Below are positions 1 to 5,257 of a DNA stretch of 5,257 nucleotides, in pieces. A model generated the notes under the pieces. The model saw only the letters and a list, made by a program, of their open reading frames with translations, had not been told where the DNA came from and did no database searches. Each line of letters opens with the position of its first letter. Positions within the stretch are counted from its first letter, which is position 1. The stretch lies in the NCBI GenBank assembly GCA_029881635.1, contig JAOUMG010000193.1:1-5257 (forward strand), read 5' to 3'. The stretch is from Paracoccaceae bacterium. Its GTDB lineage: Bacteria > Pseudomonadota > Alphaproteobacteria > Rhodobacterales > Rhodobacteraceae. A program made the translations under genes and the position numbers.

Positions 1-565
1 GATCGTGGAATTTCGAAACCTTGAAATTTGTAGGCAACCCGACATGCAGAACATTTGCTTTCTCTTCAGGTGGGCGGAAGGCCTGAGGATCGGGCGAGCA
101 GAGTGTCATCAACTTTGGATCGAATCCATCCCATATTTCCGCATTCAGAAACGCCGTATCAAAACCCGACGTGTCGAGGTCGGGAATACGCTTCAGATAG
201 GGCAGGGGAGGCATGTTCATGATCGACATGCAGGCAACTTTTGCCGCCGCAACCCGTGCCAAAAGGTCTGTCAACGAAGGATGTGAATATTGTGGTTCCT
301 GCATGGCCAGGCAAACCAGGTCATAGTTCTCTGGCCGGGCGTCTTCCGGTGTCACAGCATTGATCTTACCTTTGAGTGACGCGGAAAGAAAACTGCGATG
401 TGACGGTTCATCGCGGAGTTTGATGCGCACTTCGGTACCTTGAGTGTTGATCAGCGCCGCGGTCTCTGCACGGCATACAAGGGTGACATCATGACCGGCC
501 GCAATCAGTTTTGTACCCAGAAGAGATCCGTAGGACGCCCCTAAAATAAGGATTCTGAATGACAT
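1..565 (-). CDS. Ketopantoate reductase-like NAD(P)-dependent dehydrogenase, partial (C-terminus beyond left edge)
   Basis: I translated this frame by hand: it stays open for 188 codons from ATG 565 to the left edge without a stop. The N-terminus reads as a Rossmann beta-alpha-beta unit: hydrophobic strand RILILGAS (residues 4-11), a glycine-rich turn GASYGSLLG (9-17), then AAGHDVTLVCR (22-32), whose final Arg would suit NADP(H) binding. This is the layout of the ketopantoate reductase (ApbA/PanE) N-terminal domain. The stretch SIMNMPPLPYL (114-124) falls where PanE proteins have their QNGxGN-like motif. The usual GxGxxG is not intact: the turn appears one residue short, with Ser11 in place of the second Gly. 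The catalytic Lys/Glu region lies mostly or wholly outside the window, so substrate cannot be read. Start: ATG 565 has a good AAGGAG site 7 nt upstream; an in-frame ATG at 592 would add nine residues but lies upstream of that site. The gene is divergent from the oxalate operon. An oxalyl-CoA reductase role (compare PanE2 of Methylobacterium) is inference only; a true pantoate pathway enzyme is less likely here. Confidence 0.8.
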   Translation of the reverse strand, partial: MSFRILILGASYGSLLGTKLIAAGHDVTLVCRAETAALINTQGTEVRIKLRDEPSHRSFLSASLKGKINAVTPEDARPENYDLVCLAMQEPQYSHPSLTDLLARVAAAKVACMSIMNMPPLPYLKRIPDLDTSGFDTAFLNAEIWDGFDPKLMTLCSPDPQAFRPPEEKANVLHVGLPTNFKVSKFHD

Positions 566-572
566 TTGACCT

Positions 573-578
573 CTCCTT
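573..578 (-). promoter_or_regulatory. Ribosome binding site of the divergent reductase gene
   Basis: On the minus strand this reads AAGGAG, 7 nt before ATG 565. It decides the start between two in-frame ATG codons: the other, at 592, lies upstream of this site and has no comparable purine-rich sequence in front of it. Confidence 0.65.
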
Positions 579-597
579 CCGACTCTGATCATGCAAA

Positions 598-618
598 TGC
601 CGCGCCCTTTAGGCGGCA
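598..618 (-). repeat. Small inverted repeat in the leader of the reductase gene
   Basis: TGCCGC (598-603) and GCGGCA (613-618) are perfect complements separated by 9 nt. An alternative pairing CGCC (603-606) with GGCG (612-615) leaves a 5-nt loop. In an mRNA of the minus-strand gene this hairpin would sit about 20 nt upstream of the ribosome binding site. No U-tract follows, so it does not look like a terminator. It may be chance in a GC-rich segment. Confidence 0.3.
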
Positions 619-632
619 CGAATGGCTGGTTT

Positions 633-661
633 GTTATGCAGTAGTCCGCAGGCGGTCACAA
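633..661 (-). promoter_or_regulatory. Candidate sigma-70-type promoter for the divergent reductase gene
   Basis: Read on the minus strand, TTGTGA (661-656) and CATAAC (638-633) are separated by 17 nt, each matching the consensus hexamers at 4 of 6 positions. Transcription would start near 626, giving a leader of about 60 nt that includes the small inverted repeat. The spacer contains a short dyad, CCGC-AG-GCGG (646-655). Matches this weak occur by chance, so this is a candidate only. Confidence 0.25.
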
Positions 662-735
662 ATGCAATTTTCATGCGCCTGAGTGTGGGCTCATCCTCGG
701 GACGAATGTCGAATTGTCACTATCTCAGAAAACTG

Positions 736-763
736 TTGATTAGTCGTGAGTTCGGCATATGGT
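736..763 (+). promoter_or_regulatory. Candidate promoter of the gntR-oxc-frc operon
   Basis: TTGATT (736-741) and TATGGT (758-763) lie 16 nt apart, each 4 of 6 to sigma-70 consensus. The main support is position: the presumed -10 overlaps the first bases of the perfect palindrome at 760-769, the arrangement expected if the regulator represses its own operon. The leader to the GTG start at 828 would be about 60 nt. The hexamer matches are weak. Confidence 0.3.
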
Positions 764-769
764 ATACCA
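760..769. promoter_or_regulatory. Palindromic operator candidate TGGTATACCA for the GntR/FCD regulator
   Basis: TGGTATACCA is a perfect 10-bp palindrome and the clearest dyad in the divergent intergenic region. Regulators of the FadR/FCD branch of the GntR family typically bind short palindromes of the TGGT-N-ACCA or TNGTATACNA type, so both the motif and its place 58 bp upstream of a gene for such a regulator fit. It overlaps a candidate -10 element of the operon and lies roughly 100 bp upstream of the candidate minus-strand promoter, so it could serve both directions. The symmetry is directly visible; binding by this regulator is inferred. Confidence 0.6.
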
Positions 770-827
770 CAGATGAGCCTGAACCCGAGTCGATCATCGG
801 GATGGGCTCGCGTTTGGGGGGAATTCG

Positions 828-1544
828 GTGTCGATTGGCGACAAGCTAAAACCCATAGCTGAAAGCTTCACTTTGAAGGATCATACCTTCAAAGTCTTGC
901 GCGCCGCGATTCTGGAAATGGATATCTACGGACCCGATGCAGATTTGCGGATGGATGAACGTCAGATTGCCGAGAGCCTCGGAATATCGCGCACCCCGAT
1001 CCGCGAAGCACTTGCACGGCTGGCACAGGATGATCTGGTTCAGATTGTGCCACGCAAAGGCGTTTTCGTCCGCAGAAAATCGCGAGAAGAAATTCTGGAT
1101 ATGGTTGTCGTCTGGGCCGCGCTTGAAAGCATGGCCGCACGTCTGGCAACCACAAATGCGACTGACGCCGACCTGGAATCGCTGCGCCGTTTCGCCATGA
1201 AGCACAGTAGCGCTGCAGGGCGTGCGGACATCGAAGAATATTCCGACGCCAATATCAAATTTCACCAGACCATCCTGGAACTATCAGGTTGCGCGTTACT
1301 GCGAACAACTGCTGACGGGCTTTTCACCCATATGAAGGCCGTGCGCAGACGTGCCATGGGTGAAAGCGACCGAGCCCGCCGGTCTGTGGCGGATCACATG
1401 CAGATAATTGAGGCGCTTACAGAGCGTGATGGCGATCTGGCTGCACGACGCGTGCGCGAACATACGATGCGTCTGCACGATCACATCAGTAAGACCTGGA
1501 CTCGGTTGGAAAACCTTAGCTCGGCACGAAACGCAATCGGCTAA
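828..1544 (+). CDS. GntR-family transcriptional regulator, FadR/FCD subfamily
   Basis: A 238-residue protein of typical size for FCD-type GntR regulators. The N-terminal winged helix-turn-helix spans roughly residues 17-81 and includes [20 protein letters not shown] (43-62), the signature of the recognition helix, followed by the wing VPRKGVFV (74-81). Residues ~87-225 form the all-helical FCD ligand domain. The usual metal/carboxylate-binding positions appear as Asn142 and His146 (ANIKFH), His190 ([10 protein letters not shown]) and His212 ([10 protein letters not shown]), suggesting a metal-dependent site for a small organic acid. The start is GTG 828, preceded by GGGGGGA (816-822); it is the first start codon after an in-frame TGA at 780, and the next in-frame ATG (codon 31) would cut into the DNA-binding domain. 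It is first in the apparent operon, 29 bp before oxc. A local oxalate-responsive role is inferred from position; the true ligand (oxalate, glyoxylate or an acyl-CoA) is not visible. Confidence 0.92.
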   Translation: MSIGDKLKPIAESFTLKDHTFKVLRAAILEMDIYGPDADLRMDERQIAESLGISRTPIREALARLAQDDLVQIVPRKGVFVRRKSREEILDMVVVWAALESMAARLATTNATDADLESLRRFAMKHSSAAGRADIEEYSDANIKFHQTILELSGCALLRTTADGLFTHMKAVRRRAMGESDRARRSVADHMQIIEALTERDGDLAARRVREHTMRLHDHISKTWTRLENLSSARNAIG

Positions 1545-1573
1545 CAGATGAATTTGACAGCGGAGACGAACAT

Positions 1574-3325
1574 ATGACCTCTACCGGTGGCACAAAAAAC
1601 GAAGATGCAACCAAAGCAGAAACGCAAGGCACGGCTGAACTTACCGATGGCTTTCACCTTATTATTGATGCGTTGAAGCTGAACGATATCAATACGATAT
1701 ATGGTGTTCCGGGCATTCCGATTACCGATTTTGGGCGTCTTGCGCAGGCTGCTGGCATTAGGGTCATTTCGTTTCGCCACGAACAGAATGCCGGGAACGC
1801 CGCTGCGATTGCAGGCTACCTGACCAAGAAACCGGGCATTTGTCTGACAGTGTCAGCCCCCGGATTCCTCAATGGATTGACCGCCTTGGCACATGCCACA
1901 ACCAATTGCTGGCCGATGATTTTGATTTCAGGTTCGTCCGAACGTGAAATCGTCGATCTTCAGCAGGGCGATTATGAAGAAATGGACCAGTTGGCGATTG
2001 CAAAGCCGTTGTGCAAGGCGGCCTATCGCATTCTTCACGCCGAAGATATTGGTATTGGCATTGCTCGGGCCATCCGAGCCGCGGTTTCAGGCCGCCCAGG
2101 CGGTGTTTATCTGGACCTTCCCGCAAAACTTTTTGGCCAGGTAATGGAAGCAGCAGCTGGCAAAAAGTCACTTGTTAAAGTCATTGATCCCGCACCGGCA
2201 CAGATTCCAGCACCGGACGCCGTCAAGCGCGCGTTGGATGTGCTCAAAAGTGCCAAAAAACCACTGATTATTCTTGGCAAGGGTGCGGCCTATGCGCAGG
2301 CGGATGACAAGATCCGGGCGCTGGTAGAGAAGACCGGCATTCCCTTCCTGCCGATGAGCATGGCGAAAGGTCTGTTGCCCGATATTCATCCTTTGTCAGC
2401 CAGCGCTTCACGTTCGCTCGTCTTGAAGGAATCCGATGTCGTCCTGATGATCGGGGCCCGTCTTAACTGGCTCCTGAGCCATGGCAAGGGCAAGCAATGG
2501 GGCACGGCACCGAAGAAATTCGTCCAGATAGATATTGAACCGCGGGAAATGGATTCTAACGTTGAAATTGCGGCGCCGCTGGTTGGGGATATCGATTCCT
2601 GTGTCTCTGCCCTCCTTAAAGGCATGACCGATCAATGGGCGCCGCCGCCTGCTGCCTGGATCAACGAGGTTAACAAGATCAAGGAAACCAACCTTGCCAA
2701 GATGTCGGTCAAGCTTATGAACAACTCGGTGCCGATGGATTATCACAGCGCGCTTGGCGTTCTGCGCAAGGTCATCGACGAACGGCCTGACACGATGCTG
2801 GTGAACGAGGGGGCCAATACGCTCGATTTCGCACGCTCGATCATCAACATGCACAAACCCCGCAAACGCCTGGATGTCGGCACTTGGGGGGTCATGGGGG
2901 TCGGCATGGGCACAGCTATCGCGGCAGCGATTGAAACCGGGCATCCCGTTCTGGCAGTTGAAGGTGACAGCGCCTTTGGCTTTTCCGGCATGGAGGTGGA
3001 AACGATCTGCCGATACAACCTGCCTGTTTGTGTCGTTGTCTTCAATAACAACGGTATTTACCGCGGCACGGATGTGAACCCGTCGGGCGGTTCGGATGTG
3101 GCAACAACCGTTTTCGTGAAGGATGCCCGTTACGACAAGATGATGCAGGCCTTTGGCGGTATCGGTGTGAATGCCACTACCCCGGATGAGTTGTCCCGCG
3201 CGGTCAATGAAGCGATGGATTCCGGCAAACCGACGCTGATCAATGCTGTGATCGATCCGCAGGCTGGTACTGAAAGCGGTCGCATCGGCAATCTGAACCC
3301 CCAAAGCGTTGTGTCCAAAAAGTAA
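1574..3325 (+). CDS. oxc: Oxalyl-CoA decarboxylase
   Basis: This thiamine-diphosphate enzyme converts oxalyl-CoA to formyl-CoA and CO2 in the cytoplasm. The 583 residues match the family along their length (the Oxalobacter enzyme has 568). The pyrimidine-binding domain (~22-190) contains SFRHEQ with Glu70, equivalent to the ThDP-activating Glu56 of Oxalobacter, and [12 protein letters not shown] with Tyr134-Glu135, equivalent to active-site Tyr120-Glu121. The central domain is ~205-345. The pyrophosphate domain (~395-560) has the Mg-ThDP motif from GDSAFGFSG (464-472) to NNNGIYRG (491-498), including Tyr496, a likely equivalent of the active-site Tyr in the known structures. The C-terminal ESGRI (567-571) carries the conserved Ser568 of the substrate lid. 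Start ATG 1574 has GGAG (1563-1566) 8 nt upstream. The first ~20 residues are polar, charged and about 14 longer than in Oxalobacter, with no sign of a targeting signal. frc follows after 42 bp with no terminator. All expected catalytic residues are present. Confidence 0.98.
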   Translation: MTSTGGTKNEDATKAETQGTAELTDGFHLIIDALKLNDINTIYGVPGIPITDFGRLAQAAGIRVISFRHEQNAGNAAAIAGYLTKKPGICLTVSAPGFLNGLTALAHATTNCWPMILISGSSEREIVDLQQGDYEEMDQLAIAKPLCKAAYRILHAEDIGIGIARAIRAAVSGRPGGVYLDLPAKLFGQVMEAAAGKKSLVKVIDPAPAQIPAPDAVKRALDVLKSAKKPLIILGKGAAYAQADDKIRALVEKTGIPFLPMSMAKGLLPDIHPLSASASRSLVLKESDVVLMIGARLNWLLSHGKGKQWGTAPKKFVQIDIEPREMDSNVEIAAPLVGDIDSCVSALLKGMTDQWAPPPAAWINEVNKIKETNLAKMSVKLMNNSVPMDYHSALGVLRKVIDERPDTMLVNEGANTLDFARSIINMHKPRKRLDVGTWGVMGVGMGTAIAAAIETGHPVLAVEGDSAFGFSGMEVETICRYNLPVCVVVFNNNGIYRGTDVNPSGGSDVATTVFVKDARYDKMMQAFGGIGVNATTPDELSRAVNEAMDSGKPTLINAVIDPQAGTESGRIGNLNPQSVVSKK

Positions 3326-3367
3326 AATGACGCAATCGACAATAACTCACGGCGACGGGAATAAAGA

Positions 3368-4627
3368 ATGAAAGCTCTGGACGGCATCAAAGTACTCGAT
3401 TTCACCCATGTTCAGTCAGGTCCGACCTGCACGCAGCTGCTGGCGTGGTTTGGCGCTGATGTGATCAAGGTGGAACGCCCCGGTGTTGGCGATGCCACCC
3501 GCAAGCAGCTGGTTGATGTGCCAGGTGCTGACAGCCTCTATTTCACGATGCTGAACCACAACAAACGGTCTATCGAACTCGACAGCAAGAACGAGACCGG
3601 AAAAGAGGTTCTTACCCGGCTGATTGAGGAATGCGATGTCCTCGTGGAGAACTTCGCACCTGGGGCGCTGGATCGGATGGGATTCTCCTGGGAGAATATC
3701 CAAAAGATCAATCCAAAGATAATAATGGCATCGATCAAGGGTTTTGGCCCCGGCAAATATGCCGATTGCAAGGTTTACGAAAACGTCGCGCAATGCGCTG
3801 GCGGATCAGCATCCACCACCGGTTTCCGTGATGGTCCACCTTTGGTTACGGGCGCTCAGATCGGCGACAGTGGTACGGGGCTTCACCTTTGCCTCGGTAT
3901 CGTTACGGCGCTTTTTCAGCGTGAGAAGACCGGGCGTGGGCAGAAAGTCACCGCAGCGATGCAGGATTCCGTTCTGAACCTCGCACGGGTTAAGTTGCGC
4001 GACCAGCAACGTCTGGCGACGGGGCCTTTGACGGAATATTCGCAGTTCGGCGAGGGTATTCCCTTTGGCGAGGCAACCCCACGCGCAGGCAACGATTCTG
4101 GCGGCGGGCAGCCTGGCCGCATTCTGAAGTGCAAAGGCTGGGAGCAAGATCCAAACGCCTACACCTATTTCATCATTCAGGCGGCGATCTGGGAAAAGGT
4201 CTGCGATGTGATCGGCGAACCGGACTGGAAAACCAAAGATGGATTTGCCAAACCCAAGGACCGTCTCGACAAGCTGAACCAGATTTTCGATCGGATCGAG
4301 AAATGGACCATGACCAAATCGAAATTCGAAGTCATGGACATCTGCAACCCGCATGACATTCCGGTGGGACCGATCCTGTCGATGAAAGAAATCGCGGAGG
4401 ATGAGGGGCTATATGCCACCGGAACGTTGGTGCGCGTTGCACACCCCAAACGTGGCGAATACATTTCGGTCGGAAACCCGATCAAACTTTCCGACAGCCC
4501 TTCTGAGGTGACACGTTCGCCGCTGTTGGGTGAACATACCCGTGAAATCCTGTCTTCCGTGCTGGGCTATTCCGGGGCAGAATTGGACCGCGTTCTGGCA
4601 TCGGGCGCCGTCGGGGAGGCAAAATAA
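3368..4627 (+). CDS. frc: Formyl-CoA:oxalate CoA-transferase (formyl-CoA transferase)
   Basis: A class III CoA-transferase that moves CoA from formyl-CoA to oxalate, giving oxalyl-CoA for Oxc and free formate. The 419 residues match the length of E. coli YfdW/Frc (416) and of the Oxalobacter enzyme. Family landmarks are [14 protein letters not shown] (10-23) with Gln16, ERPGVGD (36-42), [15 protein letters not shown] (57-71), [14 protein letters not shown] (93-106) and IGDSGTG (165-171) with catalytic Asp167, equivalent to Asp169, which forms the aspartyl-CoA anhydride. The mobile glycine loop reads SGGGQPG (244-250), with Ser244 where characterised enzymes have the first Gly of GGGGQ. Gln47 replaces the Trp48 of Oxalobacter, as in the E. 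coli enzyme. Arg154 and Arg251 stand where E. coli has Trp (GFWDGPP, QPGWILK). Start ATG 3368 has GGGA (3357-3360) 7 nt upstream. The gene ends in TAATG, overlapping the next start. Function is secure; the substitutions could affect kinetics or acceptor range. Confidence 0.97.
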   Translation: MKALDGIKVLDFTHVQSGPTCTQLLAWFGADVIKVERPGVGDATRKQLVDVPGADSLYFTMLNHNKRSIELDSKNETGKEVLTRLIEECDVLVENFAPGALDRMGFSWENIQKINPKIIMASIKGFGPGKYADCKVYENVAQCAGGSASTTGFRDGPPLVTGAQIGDSGTGLHLCLGIVTALFQREKTGRGQKVTAAMQDSVLNLARVKLRDQQRLATGPLTEYSQFGEGIPFGEATPRAGNDSGGGQPGRILKCKGWEQDPNAYTYFIIQAAIWEKVCDVIGEPDWKTKDGFAKPKDRLDKLNQIFDRIEKWTMTKSKFEVMDICNPHDIPVGPILSMKEIAEDEGLYATGTLVRVAHPKRGEYISVGNPIKLSDSPSEVTRSPLLGEHTREILSSVLGYSGAELDRVLASGAVGEAK

Positions 4628-4629
4628 TG
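4613..4629 (+). promoter_or_regulatory. Shine-Dalgarno inside the frc end plus TAATG stop-start overlap
   Basis: GGGGAGG (4613-4619) lies within the last codons of frc and is followed after 7 nt by ATG 4627, whose A is also the last base of the frc TAA stop. This is a classical translational-coupling junction and argues that the downstream protein is made together with Frc. It also fixes the downstream start. Confidence 0.75.
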
Positions 4630-5257
4630 CGCCTTATCGTCATGGGACAACAAGCCTTCGGCAAGGATGTTCTGGCGAAGTTGCTGGAAACGGGAACCGA
4701 CGAAGTAGTTGCCGTCTATTGCGAGCCGGACCGCGAGGGCAAACCCGTTGACCCTATCAAGGAATTTGCATTGGCGAAGGGGTTGCCTGTTCTTCAGCCC
4801 GCCCATTTCAAGGATAGCAGCACCCTTGACGAATTGGCCGCATTTGACGCCGATCTGATGATCATGGCCTTTGTCAATATTTTCGTTCCGCAAGCGGCAC
4901 GTGACATGCCCAAGCTTGGGTCCACATGTTTTCACCCTTCATTGCTGCCGCTTCACCGCGGCCCTTCCGCTGTGAACTGGCCGATAATCATGGGTCGGCA
5001 GAAATCCGGCTATTCGTGGTTTTACCCGTCGGATGGGCTTGATGAAGGCGATGTGCTTTTGCAATGGGAATGCGATATCGGGCCGGATGACACGGTCATC
5101 GACTTGTATTTCAAGAAGATCTACCCATCGGCCGTGGAATCCGTGCTCAAGGTCTGCGATCTCTACCGCTCGGGCAACCCGCCGCACATTCATCAAGATG
5201 AATCGAAGGCCACCTATGAGCGGCGCTGTACGCGCAAGCACACGCATATCGACTGGA
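4627..5257 (+). CDS. 10-formyl-THF hydrolase/formyltransferase-fold protein (Formyl_trans_N), partial (C-terminus beyond right edge)
   Basis: I translated 210 codons to the right edge with no stop. The sequence follows the N-terminal hydrolase domain of 10-formyltetrahydrofolate dehydrogenase (ALDH1L1) nearly end to end: [16 protein letters not shown] at the start, HPSLLPLHRGPSAVNW (103-118), SDGLDEGDVLLQ (135-146), PDDTVIDLY (153-161) and ATYERR (195-200). His103 and Asp142 correspond to the catalytic His106 and Asp142 of that enzyme and to His108/Asp144 of methionyl-tRNA formyltransferase. The Asn that precedes this His by two residues in Fmt is Cys101 here, so tRNA formylation is doubtful. 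The domain ends about where the window ends, so whether a C-terminal formyltransferase domain or an aldehyde dehydrogenase follows is unknown. Stop-start overlap with frc points to a role with formyl-CoA or formate: hydrolysis of 10-formyl-THF, formyl exchange between CoA and THF, or formyl-CoA hydrolysis. Fold and family are well supported; the reaction is inferred. Confidence 0.88.
   Translation, partial: MRLIVMGQQAFGKDVLAKLLETGTDEVVAVYCEPDREGKPVDPIKEFALAKGLPVLQPAHFKDSSTLDELAAFDADLMIMAFVNIFVPQAARDMPKLGSTCFHPSLLPLHRGPSAVNWPIIMGRQKSGYSWFYPSDGLDEGDVLLQWECDIGPDDTVIDLYFKKIYPSAVESVLKVCDLYRSGNPPHIHQDESKATYERRCTRKHTHIDW

Noticed and set aside
5..286. A 93-codon plus-strand open frame at the left edge.
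   Set aside because: It is antisense to the ketopantoate reductase-like gene, which has coherent Rossmann features and a good ribosome binding site. The plus-strand translation is Arg/Cys/His-rich with no family character.
590..592. An upstream in-frame ATG for the divergent reductase (adds nine residues).
   Set aside because: The extension is Arg/Gly-rich and unlike the family N-terminus, and the AAGGAG site at 573-578 is correctly spaced only for ATG 565.
609..674. A 21-residue minus-strand mini-ORF beginning MKIAFVTACG, considered as a leader peptide for the reductase.
   Set aside because: There is only a weak CAGG in front of its ATG, the candidate promoter would start transcription inside it, and it has no run of regulatory codons. 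Chance is the simpler explanation.
622..849. A 75-codon plus-strand open frame across the intergenic region into the regulator start.
   Set aside because: It has no Shine-Dalgarno, low-quality composition, spans the probable operator and both promoter candidates, and overlaps the regulator start.
1554..1559. A perfect TTGACA hexamer just upstream of oxc, considered as a -35 of a separate oxc promoter.
   Set aside because: No -10-like hexamer is found 16-18 nt downstream, and that position would fall inside the oxc coding sequence after its start codon.
2408..3304. A 298-codon open frame on the minus strand opposite oxc.
   Set aside because: It lies entirely inside oxc, whose protein matches its family along the whole length. 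The antisense translation is rich in Arg/His and shows no recognisable domain, as expected for a shadow of codon bias.
3326..3367. The oxc-frc gap considered for a terminator or promoter.
   Set aside because: It is 42 bp with no stem-loop plus T-run and no convincing promoter hexamer pair; it only holds the frc ribosome binding site.
3806..4354. A 182-codon minus-strand open frame opposite frc.
   Set aside because: It is fully antisense to a certain gene, has no recognisable motif and no convincing ribosome binding site.

Overview
The window carries an oxalate-catabolism locus, probably from an alphaproteobacterium of moderate GC content. The lineage is a weak guess from protein character and gene content; nothing in the sequence is diagnostic of a genus. 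The two central enzymes are certain: oxalyl-CoA decarboxylase (oxc) and formyl-CoA:oxalate CoA-transferase (frc). Together they form the classic cycle in which oxalate is activated by CoA taken from formyl-CoA and then decarboxylated back to formyl-CoA, releasing formate and CO2.

Layout. Positions 1-565 hold, on the minus strand, the N-terminal 188 codons of a ketopantoate-reductase-like dehydrogenase that runs off the left edge. Positions 566-827 are a divergent control region. It holds a perfect 10-bp palindrome, TGGTATACCA (760-769), which looks like the operator of a FadR/FCD-type GntR regulator. It also holds weak candidate promoters facing each way and a small inverted repeat in the minus-strand leader. 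From 828 onward every gene is on the plus strand and tightly packed: the GntR/FCD regulator (828-1544), oxc (1574-3325), frc (3368-4627), and a 10-formyl-THF hydrolase / formyltransferase-fold protein (from 4627) that overlaps the frc stop codon by one base and runs off the right edge. The gaps are 29 bp, 42 bp and a 1-bp overlap, with no terminator visible between genes, so a regulator-first operon is likely.

How the genes may work together. The regulator probably senses a small carboxylate or acyl-CoA through its FCD domain and controls both transcripts through the shared palindrome. Frc and Oxc produce formyl-CoA. The two flanking genes sit where two alternative fates could branch off. The divergent reductase could be an oxalyl-CoA reductase making glyoxylate for assimilation, by analogy with PanE2 of Methylobacterium extorquens. 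The downstream formyl-transferase-fold protein could handle the formyl group at the level of formyl-CoA or 10-formyl-tetrahydrofolate. Both roles are inferences from position and family. They are the most interesting aspects of the window, because neither gene belongs to the minimal frc/oxc pathway and both carry family-atypical residues.

No RNA genes, mobile elements, CRISPR arrays or strong terminators were seen.
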